Assembly: GCA_014155875.1 (NCBI GenBank)
Contig: JACEFZ010027760.1
Location: forward strand, 188,501-252,500
Length of the DNA: 64,000 bases
Direction: 5' to 3'
Source of the DNA: Cepaea nemoralis
Lineage: Eukaryota > Mollusca > Gastropoda > Stylommatophora > Helicidae
Shown here: positions 1 through 11,969 of the stretch, piece after piece
How the letters are laid out: each line of letters opens with the position of its first letter
Position numbering within the stretch: position 1 is the stretch's first letter
Notes under the pieces: generated by a model
Databases searched by the model: none
What the model saw: only the letters and a program-made list of their open reading frames with translations
What the model was told of the DNA's origin: nothing
Program-made: the position numbers and the translations under genes

Positions 1-462
1 AGGTTATGCTGAGTGAATTTTTTGACCATGAAGGGCAATTGTTGGCCGACTTTAAAAAAACCTGGTGTCAACATCAACTCTACCCAGTACTTGCAAACCT
101 AGAGAAGCTGCAAATATCCATCAAGAATATACGACCCGGCATGCTTTCTCGCGGTGTGATTCTGTTGCACGATAATGATCGTCCGCATGTCGCAAAGATT
201 GTGCAGAAAGCATTAGCAAGGAAGAAGTGGGAAATTCTGCAACATCCAGCCTATGGTCCTGATTTGTCACCATGAGATTTTCATTTGTTCGGACCTATGA
301 AAAAGCTCTCAAGGGGCACAGATTTCACACAGATGCAGACGTAATGAACGCGGTAAACACTTGGTTCAATGAACAACCACAATCTTTTTTTTGCGGACGG
401 CATTCGCCGCCTACCTAAGCAATGGGATGCTTGCCTGAATGCCTACAGCGACTTCTTCTGAC
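1..462 (+). pseudogene. mariner-type transposase, C-terminal fragment
   Basis: The C-terminal part of a Tc1/mariner (mariner subgroup) transposase, the cut-and-paste DDD enzyme. Visible are the segment HDNDRPHVA around the second catalytic Asp, then YGPDLSP and DFHLFGPMKK around the third, and a C-terminus ending NAYSDFF at about 462. An in-frame TGA at 273-275 replaces the residue between LSP and DFH. One base is lost near 305 in an A run and there is another frame change in the T run near 390. The N-terminal DNA-binding half lies outside the window or is missing. The AT-rich DNA to about 635 may be its 3' flank; I could not find an inverted repeat. A dead copy. Confidence 0.85.
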
Positions 463-640
463 CAACCCAAGGTGCATAATTCGTTCAAAATGAATGCTTT
501 CTTTAATTCTACCACACCTGTTAATGTTTCTTTCATGCTTTTGTAATAAAGCCATTGGAACAGATTTCAAATGAACGCCCCTAATATGTTTTCTTTGATC
601 CAATGATGTGCACATCAAACAACTATGTTATATTTCAATA

Positions 641-872
641 GCCGGCTCTGTTGTGAAGATGTTGCGAACGCAGTTCGTAATCCACCATACCTCGTTCGAA
701 ACACAGCTGCGGGCGATTTTGGCAGCAGGCCGCCTTGCGTTGGTTTTCATACAATGATGCGTGTGTGCCGGTTATTAAGAAAACAATCGCAAATTACTAA
801 ACGTAAGAAATTATAAACAGCCAAAACATGTTGAGTTTGACTGCGACCTTCTGTAAAGGATATGCAACTAAC
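641..872 (+). mobile_element. tRNA-derived SINE, family S3 (diverged)
   Basis: A diverged copy of the commonest SINE here (S3). It has the family's core resembling AAGCAATGGCAAACTAC (here AAACAATCGCAAATTACTAA) and the end GTAAAGGATATGC. Other copies are at 1.63, 15.8, 27.3, 36.4-36.9, 60.8, 61.7 and 62.2 kb. An internal GTTCGAAAC resembles a Pol III B box. Boundaries approximate. Confidence 0.55.
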
Positions 873-1627
873 TTGTTTATGAATATTCTAAGATACACAC
901 GTCAAACAATGCGGTAAGACAGTTTTCTTTTGTTTAGAATATCCAGGCTTGGCCATGGGAATGGTATTCCCATGGGGAAGGTCCCATGGGACATGGGATG
1001 GGATGGGACAGCACACATCTGTATTTCCCATGGGACAGTAGCCATGTCATAGCAACTTGATCTGCGTCAGAACTACCTTAATTTTGTTTATTTTTTACCT
1101 TTTTAAAGCCTTGTATCCTTCTCTTTCCTTTATATATTTGTATCTATTCTTACATTGTGGTGGGACATCGGATAAATAAATAAATACACATAGCCTTTTA
1201 TTATATGAGATTGCATTTTGGTGTGTCACCAGCAACAATAAAACATGGTTAAATCAGTTGTTACTAAGAAAGGGAATGTGGACACCAATAAATGGGCCAG
1301 AGATTGGATCGCTTTTTCTAAGTCTGTTGTTCCAACTGTTATTTCATTCAGCTTGGATTTAAATCTTTCTTCTGAATCATCTGTTGTATGTAAAGTAGCA
1401 GGAATTGTAGATCAAAAGCCGAAAAGTGATTTTGACTTATTTTTTTATCCTCCACCAAACAAAGCACTTAAGTTTGATGACCCCAGAAACAAATGCCTTG
1501 AGATGAAGTCACCATGTTTCAATAATTACGGCAACCAACTTCACAGCCATTAAATTATTGCGAAAACACACATAGGCTTCCACTGCTAAAAGCAAGTGCG
1601 AAAATTGTTTTGGCCATACCAGTTGGT

Positions 1628-1760
1628 TATATACGGGGGTATGTGAGCCGGTCGCTCAGAAAGCAATGGCAAACTACAGGGCGTAATCTTGCCAAGATAT
1701 CAACAACAGCGGTACAATGCTGGTGTTGACAGCGATGTCCTATAATAGGATATGCGAAAT
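1628..1760 (+). mobile_element. SINE S3, 3' part
   Basis: GAGCCGGTCGCTCAGAAAGC, then AATGGCAAACTAC, ending GGATATGCGAA, matches the 3' half of the S3 SINE as in the copy at 36,528-36,766. It lies inside the hAT remnant, so it is younger than that element. Confidence 0.7.
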
Positions 1761-1764
1761 AAAA

Positions 1765-1917
1765 AGAAAGAAAAGGTCATCAGCAGCAGTAGAGCGCTTA
1801 TTTAGTGCAGCTGGATTGTTGTTGAGTAAGTTACGAAAACGGATGTTACCAGCTCTCGTTATAAACTCTGTGTATATCAGATTTGCATGTAAGATGAGAA
1901 TTGTGGAAATGGTTTAG
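1765..1917 (+). pseudogene. hAT transposase C-terminal dimerisation domain (hATC) fragment
   Basis: About 45 residues reading SSAAVERLFSAAGLLLSKL, followed by a basic stretch, match the signature of the hAT family dimerisation domain (S-x-x-x-E-R-x-F-S-x-A-G). This domain multimerises the transposase. The upstream catalytic region is not recognisable and an S3 SINE lies immediately upstream, so only the C-terminus survives. Confidence 0.75.
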
Positions 1918-2302
1918 GGATTACATGATTAATTGAATTATTGGAAACAGTCGATTAGCGGGAAATTGATAATGTGCTGAATGAGCAGAGTGACTCAGAA
2001 ACAGAGTGAGAGTGTTAGTCAGAATCACATTGAATTGTCATATTTAGTTTAAACTTTTTTTATATATATAAAATACTCATGAATATTAAAATTAATACAT
2101 TCTGTCGTTTTACATGTCTCTTTGTACAAATAGTCCTATTTAGTAGACACTAAACCTAAACTTTCATACATTTTATAATTTTGTTTGAACTGTATTCCGT
2201 ATTAATATTATAATGGGGATCCCATGGGATGGGATTGGACAGGCATAAATTACCATGGGATGGGACAGAAAAATATGTCCTATGGGCAAGCCTGGGAATA
2301 TC

Positions 2303-2750
2303 CAAAGATACACACATCAAACAATGCATTCAGATATTTATGAGCATTTTTATGACCAAAGTTTGGATCAGCCACACTCACTGAGCCGCAGACCCTCAAC
2401 CAGGCACGGATCAGTAAACTTAATGATGGTTTAAGTATTCGACTGTACCAGGGTGGTTAGCATATGCGAATAAACTTTGAGTCTTAAGAGATATGGATTC
2501 CCCAGGCAGACATTTAGTGATCCACTGCCAAAGGGTAATATATCGCCATGTGTGACCTCTCATTTGGGCAGAAGGATTATATATCACCATACTAGAATCA
2601 TCGTGTTATCAGTTTTGGTTTGTAGTATCTTCCACAATTTCAATGCACAGGGAAGAGAAATTTACATTATAATACTATTTCATTTAATTGTGTACAGTGT
2701 TCGGTCCAAATCTACTTCCTGTTTGGTAGTGAATTAGTGAATTAATCAAC
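2303..2750. other. no recognisable feature
   Basis: About 450 bp of AT-rich DNA between the hAT remnant and the 27-bp minisatellite. An 86-codon open frame here shows no recognisable motif and I do not call it a gene. The first 30 bases repeat sequence found at 881-914 left of the hAT element, so a short tandem duplication existed before that insertion. Confidence 0.6.
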
Positions 2751-2754
2751 AATC

Positions 2755-4545
2755 AGACAATGCTCAGTCTCAGAAACAATCATACATTCTCAGTCTCCCC
2801 AATAACCAGACGTTTCTCAATATCCCAACCAATCAGAAATTTATCAGCCAACAATAAGACAGTTTTCAGTGTCCCCAGCAATGATACATTTCTTAATCAT
2901 CCCAACAAACAGACATTCTCCAATCTCCCCAGCAATAAGACATTTCTCACCCTCTCCAGCAATCAGACATTTCTCAGTCTCCCCAACAATACATTTCTCA
3001 ATCTCCCCAAAATCAGGAATTTCTCAGTCTCTCCAAACAATCAGGCATTCTCCACTCTCCCCAACAATAAAATGTTTCTCAATTTCCTAAATTTTCAAGA
3101 ATTCCCCAATCTCCCCAACAATCATGCATTTCTAAATCTCCCCTACAGTCAGACATTTCTCAATATCCCCTACAATGAAACATTTCTCAAGTTCTCCAAC
3201 AATGAGACATGTCTTAATCTCTCCAACAAGAAGACATTTCTCGAGCTCCTCAACAATAAGACATCTCAGTCTCAGCAACAATCAGATATGTTTCAATCTC
3301 CTAAACAATCAGACATGTCTCAATCTTCTCAACAATAAGACATGTCTCAATCTCCCCAACAATCAGACGTGTCTCAATCTCCTCAACAATAAGACTGTTC
3401 TCAACCTTCTCAATAATAAGACAGTTCTAAATATCCCCAACAATAAGACATTTTTCAATTTCCCTAACAATGAGACATGTCTCAATTTTCCCAACAATCA
3501 GACAAGTCTCAATCTCCCCAACAATCAGACATGTTTCAGTCTCCAAAACAATCAAACATGTCTCAATCTCCCTAACAATCAAACATGTCTTAATCTCCCC
3601 AAAAATAAGACATCCCTCAATCTGGCCAACAATCAGACATGTCTCAATCTCCCCAACATTCAGACGTGTCTCAATTTCCTTAACAATATGACAGTTCTCA
3701 ATTTCCCAACAATCAGACATGTCTCAACCTCCTCAATAATAAAACTGTTCTCAATATCCCAAACAATTAGACATGTCTCAATTTCCCCAACAATTAGACA
3801 GGTCTCTATCTCCAAAACAGTCAAACATGTCTCAGTCTCCCTAACATTGAAACGTGTCTCAATCTCCCAACAATGTGAAATCTCTCAATCACCCCAACAA
3901 TCAGAGATGTCTCAATCTCCCCAACAATCAGACATGTCTCAATCTCCTCAACAAAAAATAAATTAAAACAAATAATAATAAAAATTAAAAAACAATTCTC
4001 AATCCCAACAATAAAGCATTTTTCAATCTCCTCAACGATTAGACATGTCTCAATCTTCTCAAAATCAGGCATTTCGCAATCTCCTCAACAATTAGACATG
4101 TCTCAATCCCCCTAAATCAGATATGTCTCAATCTCCCCAACAATCAGACATGTCTCAGTCTCCTTATCAATCAAACATGTCTCAATCTCCTAAACAATAA
4201 GATATGTCTCAATCTCCCCAACAATCAGACATGTCTCAATCTCCTTATCAATCAAACATGTCTCAATCTCCTAAACAATCAGACATGTCTCAATCTCCCC
4301 AACAATCAGACGTGTCTCAATCGCCTCAACAATAAAACTGTTCTCAATCTCCCAACAATCAGACATGTCTCAACCTCCTCAATAATAAGACACTTCTCAA
4401 TATCCCCAACAATAAGACATTTCTCAGTCTCCCCATCGCTGTTGTTGTTGCAGTTCCACATCCTGCTGAGACACAGAAACATGTTGCTACAATTGTGGTT
4501 ACCAGTCTCCCCAATAATCACGCATTCCTCAATCTCCCCAAAAAA
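2755..4545 (+). repeat. 27-bp minisatellite (about 65 units)
   Basis: Head-to-tail copies of a roughly 27-bp unit containing CCCCAACAATCAGACATGTC. Because 27 is a multiple of three, several frames on both strands stay open for up to 263 codons and encode a 9-residue repeat such as NNQTCLNLP. The open frames are a consequence of unit length and carry no start context or domain. Units are more diverged at the left end (2,755-3,300) than at 4,120-4,330. Confidence 0.9.
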
Positions 4546-4810
4546 TTGTAAAGTACAGAATGTTTCAGGAGATTAAAGGGAAATAACGATGGGATGAGAA
4601 AAAGGAATGTGCCATTATTTTAATTCATGAAAAGCCCAGACAAGTTTATGGTGTCAGTTTTATGAAAACATCCCAGCCTAGAGACGAAAAGGTCAGACAA
4701 AATTGTTTCTGGTGTTGAAGGATGTGCCAGGACGCTTGGGTCAAAGTGCATCGTTTTTACTTTGATGGTTTCATAAGATAAGACACGACAGTGGTGGAAG
4801 GGTTATATGT
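4546..4810. other. no recognisable feature
   Basis: A stretch of about 265 bp between two minisatellites, with no open frame, repeat or motif I can recognise. Confidence 0.5.
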
Positions 4811-5890
4811 AGACAGACAGACAGAATGACAGACAGACAGAATGACAGACAGACACATGGAAAAACAGACAGACAGACAGAATGACAGACAGACAGATGG
4901 CAGAGAGACAGAATGACAGACAGACAGGATGACAGACAGACGCACGGAGAAACAGACAGACAGACAGAATGACAGACAGACAGAATGACAGACAGACAGA
5001 CACATGGAAAAACAGGCAGACAGAATGACAGACAGACAGATGACAGAGAGACAGAATGACAGACAGACAGGATGACAGACAAACGCACAGAGAAACAGAC
5101 AGACAGTATGACAGATAGTCAGAGTGACAGACAGAATGACAGAGAGACATAATGACGAAAAAGAAGGACAGACATACAGAATGACAGACAGAATAATAGA
5201 CGGACATAACAGACAGACAGCATAACAGACAGAATGACAGACAGACATAATAACAGCCAGAGAGAATGACAGACAGACAGAATAATTGACAGACAGAATG
5301 ACACAATAATAGACAGACAGAATGACAGACAGACATAATGACAGAGAGACAGAATGACAAAACAGAAGGACAAACACACAGAATGACAGACAGAATGGCA
5401 GCTAGACAATAACAGACAGACAGACAGAATGACATACAGACAAAATAACAGACCGTCAGAATGACAGACAGAGAGAGTGACAGACAAAATGACAGACAGA
5501 CAGAATGACAGACACTCGGCAAAGAAAAAGAGACAAACAAACTAACGGACGGATGTTAAGACGGATAGGCAGATATATAGACAGACATGGTGACAAAACG
5601 ACAGACAGTTTCACGAAGAAGCAGATGGATAGACATAAAAACAGACGGACAGACAGATACACAGACAGTCAGACACGTAGACAGACAGACATACCAACAT
5701 AAAGGCGGAAAAGGCAAAAGAAATACAGAAAGAAGGACGGACGGAGGAATGGACAGACGAAGTTACGGAAAAACATGTACAGACGATTGTCATACAGACG
5801 GAAGAAGAGACAGACAGTCAGAAAGTCAGTCAGACAAACAGGCAGACAGACAAACAGGCAGACAGACAAACAGGCAGACAGACAAACAGC
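4811..5890 (+). repeat. GACA-based minisatellite
   Basis: About 1.1 kb built from GACAGACAGAATGACAGACA and related units. Apparent minus-strand open frames up to 245 codons (CHSVCLSFCLSV repeats) are translation of this tandem repeat and not genes. The distal end (5,830-5,890) is a purer array of GACAGACAAACAGGCA. Confidence 0.9.
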
Positions 5891-6322
5891 ATACTTTGTT
5901 TTCCTTTGCGTTGTCATCTTCACGAATATAATCTCATAATGCTGACAACATTTACATAAGTGTAGTACAGACAATAATAGCCAAGTCGTGACAAGAGAAG
6001 CACTAAAACACATTGACATAGACTTGTTGGTAAACACAATGTGTAACCCGTCCCACAATATAACTAACTTCCACACTCCTTAAGGTGAATTCGGCATGTG
6101 GTGCTACATCCATATTTGATAGACCAATCGATTCTCGGTGGGCTATGCTTTCATGGGCATTGGTCGTGGTACGCAAGTTGACTTACCTCGGCTTCCGGTC
6201 CAATATGGTGGATAGGTGGTCAAGCTATTAAGGCCTCTGAAGTGTTTTTGATTCTGGCTACGGCTTGCTTACGCATTTTCCTCATTTCGGACTGGTAGTA
6301 CATAGTTCGTCGCCCAGCAACT
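5891..6322. other. no recognisable feature
   Basis: About 430 bp without a supported gene, ending at the target site of an S2 SINE. Confidence 0.5.
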
Positions 6323-6335
6323 GAATTAAGTGTAT

Positions 6336-6581
6336 AAAAAAAAATGTCGCTTAAAAGTCCACAGGGTCGACTTCATTGCACCGGGTTTTATCCCATATGG
6401 CTCGGTCTCTTTCCGTAACGCGGAAAGCGTCGCACAAAGCACGAACTCCGTAGCTCTAGCGACGACCCACAGGAGTCTCCGAAAAATTTAACTCGTGAAC
6501 CGAAGGTCGCGGCCCGGAATCGAACCCACAACCTTCGGAGCCCGAGCCAAACGGCTTGACCACTTCGCCACAGAGACTCCC
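6336..6581 (-). mobile_element. tRNA-derived SINE, family S2, with 13-bp TSD
   Basis: On the minus strand the head reads GTCTCTGTGGCGAAGTGGTC (A box TGGCGAAGTGG) and then GGGTTCGATTCC (B box), resembling a tRNA-Ser or tRNA-Leu. A central region contains ACGGAGTTCGTGC, a stem-loop CTTTCCG...CGGAAAG, and a 3' end AAGCGAC followed by a T run. It is bracketed by direct repeats GAATTAAGTGTAT at 6323-6335 and 6582-6594, so both insertion boundaries are exact. Other copies are at 21.26, 22.5, 12.0 and 26.5 kb. Confidence 0.9.
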
Positions 6582-6594
6582 GAATTAAGTGTAT

Positions 6595-7575
6595 GAAGCG
6601 ACACTGTCAGTTGTAAATTTCGTGTTGATTGGTTTAATATCTGTCCGCGGTTATTTGTATTGTGAACTGCATTTTCAGAAAATGGCGGCGGCCTGTTGCT
6701 GAACTAGCCACTTTTGCATTATGCAGTAATGTCTGTGAAGCTGCCGCTTCCATCGACGATGAACTATAATATTCATGGCGGACTGTTGTTTTGGGAGTTA
6801 GGCAGCGGTCTTATGCATGTACTTGCGTGTGCGTGCTGATGGTTTGTCAGTACTGCTGTTTGTTGCACATTTCACATGTGACAGTGAGGAGCATTTTGTA
6901 TGATATTCACTGGCACAGAAACGTAGCTTCCTGGGGGAGACACTTTGCCGTGATGTTAGAACCGCCTCTAACTTACAACTAACTAATGTCGGCTTACCTC
7001 AGTACACGATTATCTAACTTACTTACTGTATAATTTGTGGCCCCCAGGGTTTCTGCTGTCATTCTTAATTTCCATGTATGAAATAGGAGCTGTAAATCCC
7101 TCGTAAGAAAAGCATGAACATCGCCGACATACGATAATTCCTTACGGGGGCTAAATGTTATAGTTCGTATTGACTATTACGGAGTACATAAATACTTAAT
7201 TGTTCCATTATATGCTGTATATGCATACATTCAATCCTTAAACTGATTCAGTGCCCCAGAATAGTAGATTTGAACTAAACATTATACACAATGAAATGAA
7301 CAATTATTATCATGTACATTTCTGTTCACTGAGCATTGCCATTGCGGAAGATAACACGAAACAAAGCAGATACGACGATGACCCTAGTGTGGCGATAATT
7401 CGCCCTTCTGTAAAATTGGGAGGTCACATTTTGATATAATATCCTTCGGCAATGAATCAGTTAAAATTTGAAATTTGCATCGGCTCTTTTAAAACTCACC
7501 GTTATCACAATGAGCCATGCCTATTATCGTGTGCCGTCACTATTCGTCACCTGACACGGTCAACAGTCTTGGTTA
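6595..7575. other. no recognisable feature
   Basis: About 980 bp of apparently unique sequence. AAAATGGCGGC near 6,680 resembles a YY1-like site, but no gene start is supported nearby. Confidence 0.45.
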
Positions 7576-7579
7576 TGTC

Positions 7580-7754
7580 CAGAATGACCATGTTTTCACA
7601 TGCACCTACTGTGGGCAAACATTTGCAGCAAGAATTGGCCTTACCAGCCACACTCGCCACCGCCATGGATCGTAGTTATTGCCATATGACAGTTATTAAG
7701 CCTTTTTGAAGCACAATGTACCAAACTATCGTCTGTCAAGACGGAAAGGTGCCA
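7580..7754 (+). pseudogene. RTE-like LINE, 5'-truncated 3' end with C2H2 finger
   Basis: The last 25 codons of the RTE-like LINE seen in full at 47.7 and 53.9 kb. The C2H2 finger reads CTYCGQTFAARIGLTSHTRH, followed by RH and a stop, then the shared 3' UTR (CTATCGTCTGTCAAGACGG) and the 3' terminus GGTGCCAATGAA. It abuts the RNase H LINE fragment that follows. A dead-on-arrival copy. Confidence 0.85.
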
Positions 7755-7764
7755 ATGAAAGCCG

Positions 7765-8455
7765 GGAGTGCAGGGAGTGGCCAGCAGGGGCAACGGAAGT
7801 GGAAATACAGCAACTAATTCAGGACAATGCTCACTCGAGTGATGTGATTATCTACACAGATGGTTCGGTGTCAAGAGGTGAGAGAAGTGGCTGGGGTTTC
7901 ATAGCCAAAGCTAATGGTCGATGTTTGGGGCAGGAGAGCCTGGCATATGATACCACAACATCCAGCTTAAGAATGGAAGTGGAGGCAGTCACTGCGGCTC
8001 TCCGCTGGATGGAGAATACGACACACACACACATCGTGATTGTAACTGACTCAGAAAGCATGCTGACGAGGGTGAGGACGGGCAGACTTCGTGCGGAGTG
8101 GCTTGCTTCGCTTCGGAGGCATGCCGGTGGGCTGGGAAATGAACAGGCGGACAGAACTTGGTGAAGTATTGATACATGACAAGGCAGACGTGGTTGCGGC
8201 CTTGTGGGAGCACGTGCACACCTCGGAGGAGCAAATGGATTACCATGGTCTGGCAAGAATGAGACAACGAGGAGTGACGAAGGGATCTGGCCGACGCTCA
8301 ACGCTCAAAGGAAAGGCGAGACGGACTTATAATCAGATTTCTACTGGTACTATTAGTGTTGGAACTCTTCGCTGGCTGCTGAGGATGGGGACGGGGCACT
8401 TGTGGGAATGCCCCGAATGCTGTGATGTCGATTCCTAAATCAATCAATCAATCAA
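7765..8455 (+). pseudogene. I-superfamily-like LINE 3' end: RNase H domain and (AATC)n tail
   Basis: A 5'-truncated LINE whose surviving ORF carries an RNase H domain: IYTDGSV (first Asp), SLRMEVEAV (Glu), IVTDSESML (second Asp), then GNEQAD. RNase H downstream of RT is typical of the I superfamily. The frame breaks near 8,125, where the HAGxxGN segment is joined directly to SLRR, consistent with a small deletion. The C-terminus resumes in another frame (to 8,438, ending ECPECCDVDS), followed by CAATCAATCAATCAATC. The same 3' region recurs at 22.74 kb and, reversed, at 26.06 kb. Confidence 0.8.
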
Positions 8456-9488
8456 TCTCGAATTAATTGACGGTTTCATTTCTTTCTTACAGAAATGTCG
8501 CATTTGTTTTTCTGTCCATTCATTGGATTCTTTGCATTTTCCCAGAAACGAACATTTCCACTGGCATTGGATGTTTGTCACCTTCTCTGCTGATTGTCCA
8601 TGTTTCCCATCAATACAACAGTATAGGATCTGTATAAAGTATGCGTTAAATTAGTGGAACTGAGGTAAAACTGGGGACGAGTAATCAATGTAAAATAACT
8701 CACAGATAGATATTTAGTTTTACAGAGCTCTGTTACGAGAAATATAGGACGTTGTGACCACTAGAATTCACAGCAAAGAAATAAACAAAACACAACATAT
8801 AAATTGCACGATTTATTGCCTGGCACATTTTGCTGCATCTCGAGACGAAGCGAAATATGCCAGACAACAAATCGTGCAATCTATTGCCTGTTTCTTCGTT
8901 ATTCAAATTCACTAAGAGAAAACATTGTTTTGGTTTTCTGGAACAACATATAAAAACACTATAATGACTACATTAAGGCATAATGACTGAATGAGTGACA
9001 TTGAAAGATTTTTTAAAAATGTAATCATTGAAAAGAAAATGGGGAAAAAACATGAGGTAACTGCTACTTATGTGAGAATGCCAGGCTGTGAAACTAACAT
9101 GAATCTTGACATTGGTATTTTTATATAGACATCCGTGAGAGTCTGTGGTGTGATGGTAACAGGGGTAGGGGATGGTAACCGTCCAGTTAAGAGACCAGGT
9201 AAATGCATGAAAGTGGTACATGAAAGAGGGGAGAAAGTTAAGACGGGAAACTAAAAGCAAAGGAGATGTGATGTGGGAGTGAAAACTAGGAAGGAGTGAT
9301 CCGGTGGATGTCGGTACAATGCATGAGTGGGTGCCAGTAAAGGGTTAGCCATAGTGGGCGAATGTCCAAGAGCAATGATGTGTGTACCCAAGTATGATTG
9401 TGTTAATAATGAAACACACTTGGTGCTCAGTTATATGTGTACTTAGGGAATAGTAAAGTCTGAGTAGACTGATGTGTGTGAGCGCATA
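8456..9488. other. no gene; one imperfect inverted repeat
   Basis: About 1 kb of AT-rich DNA. The only structure seen is an inverted repeat: ATTGCACGATTTATTGCC at 8803-8820 and its near complement at 8858-8880 (23-bp arms with two mismatches, about 32-bp loop). Confidence 0.5.
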
Positions 9489-10163
<675 letters not shown>

Positions 10164-10444
10164 GTGTAGTACCTGTTATATGCTACCAAGCATATGTTTA
10201 ACCAGGATATTTAAAGATACGAGACTTCACTAATACTGCAACATGTGGAATGGAGTCAGTAAGGTTGATTGTTCTACCACTTATTGTATCATGAAATCTC
10301 CCAATACATTGTGTTATTGGGGTTGTATATGATCAGACCACCCACAATACACATGAAATGGGTCGGCACAGCCAAGCAAAATTGTTATACAGTATGGTAC
10401 TACCAATGAATATAAACAAACGAAGATCGTAAACTGATTAGAGA
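10164..10444. other. no recognisable feature
   Basis: Short spacer with no supported feature between the (GA)n array and a LINE fragment. Confidence 0.4.
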
Positions 10445-10690
10445 AATTAGACGTATTTTGGGCATGTTATGAGAAGAAATGAATTGGAGAACTTGGTGAC
10501 AACTGGCAAGATGGACGGGGAGAGACTAAGGGGACGACCGAGAAGTTATTACCTGGATGGCTTGGCCACGTGGCATGGTCAAGATAGAAACAGAAACATG
10601 GAGCTGATACACGACTCTGGTGATCGAGTGAGATGGCGAAACATGACCGCCCACGCTTATCGGCAAGGCACACGATGGATGGAATATAAT
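10445..10690 (+). pseudogene. LINE C-terminal fragment (family L4)
   Basis: Encodes FGHVMRRNELENLVTTGK and then GRPR, with MELIHDSGDRVRWRNMTAHA downstream. This is the post-RT C-terminus typical of APE LINE ORF2 proteins (compare the FGHLxR...GRPR arrangement of RTE-type elements). Related copies are at 26.70 kb (plus, ending in a GAT array) and 63.17 kb (minus). The ATGGATGG-like tail follows at 10,674. No RT catalytic region is present here. Confidence 0.7.
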
Positions 10691-11053
10691 CAATATTTCA
10701 AATGGTTTACAGTCTATTCACGGCAAGGCAGCACCGCGTGAAATACTAAATGTGATAAGAGAGCTAATGTTCTGGAAAGATATGATCGCCCAAGTCAGCT
10801 GGCAAGACCATAACCGCGGCTGTCATAACCGGATGTATGTGTATCGCATTTCTCATCTGGTATTCATGGCATGCCGTGCCGTTGTGTCTCCCGCCTGGCA
10901 GTGTCTGACTTCACATCGCTCAGCCTCAATCAAAACACACCTTTATTATTATTGTTGTCAAGCCTGGCCTCAACATTATATTTCTCTCTCCGTGTATCAG
11001 TGTCAATCAATAGACAGTTAATTCGGTGTCGCTGTTTATTTTTGCGTGGGTGT
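10691..11053. other. no recognisable feature
   Basis: About 360 bp with short open frames on both strands that I do not recognise. Confidence 0.4.
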
Positions 11054-11076
11054 GGGGGGGGGGGGGGGGGGGGGGG
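11054..11076 (+). repeat. poly-G tract (23 G)
   Basis: An uninterrupted run of 23 G residues. Such a tract is G-quadruplex-prone and its exact length is unreliable in sequencing. Confidence 0.95.
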
Positions 11077-11149
11077 TTCTCCTTTTATTACGGATATTAT
11101 TTGATTAAAGTCCCGATAGTATTGCAAATATTAAACCAACACGAAGCAT

Positions 11150-11470
11150 AATGAGATCTATTGTACTTTGGCAGACAAAACTAGATGCCAGCCAGAAATC
11201 ACAATCAACAATGAAGGACTTGAAAATGTCAAAATTGTTGAATATCTTGGCTTCATAATCCACCACAATGTGGAGTGTTGAAACGAAGCCAGACATAGGC
11301 AGGTCATAACAATGCAGAGGCTAAACAGTGTCATGAATCTCTGGCACAACACCAGAAAACAATGTAAAGTACTATATTTCAGGACAAGTATCTTTCCTGC
11401 GGCAACATACGGATGAGTCATGGGAGATGTTTGCATCACTACAGAAAAGGAACTTGGAGGTTTTGAATGT
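11150..11470 (+). pseudogene. LINE RT thumb/connector fragment
   Basis: A broken frame reads NNEGLENVKIVEYLGFIIHH, then RLNSVMNLWHNTRKQCKVL and FPAATYG. This parallels the DHFTYLGSVVNSKL ... MNRLRKRVW ... LLYGSETW segment just after the RT palm in the RTE-like LINEs at 47.7 and 53.9 kb. In-frame stops occur near 11,282 and 11,414. It is not contiguous with the L4 fragment at 10,445: the order is reversed, so it is a separate insertion. Confidence 0.65.
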
Positions 11471-11599
11471 AAATGTTACTGAAATGTTCTTGGAATCTCA
11501 TGGACCAATAAGAAAAACAAAAAAAATATGTGAACATTGATGAACATTAGCTTATAAACAACTTCATGTCTCGGACACTGTAATACTTTGGCAATGTTA

Positions 11600-11740
11600 T
11601 ACGTTACAAAACGTTCTTCGCCGGTGCTACGGAGTTCGTGCACTGAGCTGAGTTTCTCCGGAATCAGGCTTGAGTTAGGAGAAGAACTGAGCACTTATGG
11701 GTTACACCCGTGTGCCATGATGTTGATCCGTCGACTAAAC
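11600..11740 (+). mobile_element. SINE S1, 3' half
   Basis: GCCGGTGCTACGGAGTTCGT onward to GATCCGTCGACTAAAC matches the 3' half of the full S1 SINE at 16,741-17,144. The tRNA-like head is missing. Confidence 0.75.
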
Positions 11741-11969
11741 GTTACAAAAGTTTGGGGAGAATAGTGATGGGAGGCGGGTCACTGAAAGCAGTGACAGGGG
11801 TCAAACAGCACGATGATGAATACAAGATATTGCAGGCACACTGGGTATGTAGGTGCTTGCGGCGAGGGAAATAGCCAGCAGCGGCTTTTGTACTGGCCGT
11901 AATGAGGGTGACGTTCTGCACAGAATCCGCCGAACGATGATACTATCACAGGGGTCGCAGGGGGCGGGT

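Larger units (their letters stand above)
944..2294 (+). mobile_element. hAT-like DNA transposon remnant with TIRs and 8-bp TSD
   Basis: The ends are inverted repeats: CAGGCTTGGCCATGGGA on the left and the reverse complement of CAGGCTTGCCCATAGGA on the right. The flanks are AGAATATC (936-943) and GGAATATC (2295-2302), matching at 7 of 8 bases, as expected for hAT. Subterminal CCCATGGGA motifs recur at both ends. Inside are an unrecognised open stretch (1245-1553) and a hAT C-terminal dimerisation segment (1765-1900), separated by an S3 SINE insertion. The element is 1.35 kb and too degenerate to be autonomous. Confidence 0.75.

Noticed and set aside
4757..5931. Open frames of CLSVCHSV type up to 245 codons, resembling repetitive membrane proteins
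   Set aside because: All lie in the GACA minisatellite and are open only because of the repeat.
8803..8880. Imperfect 23-bp inverted repeat as a MITE or terminator
   Set aside because: No target duplication and no second copy seen; likely a chance or decayed hairpin.
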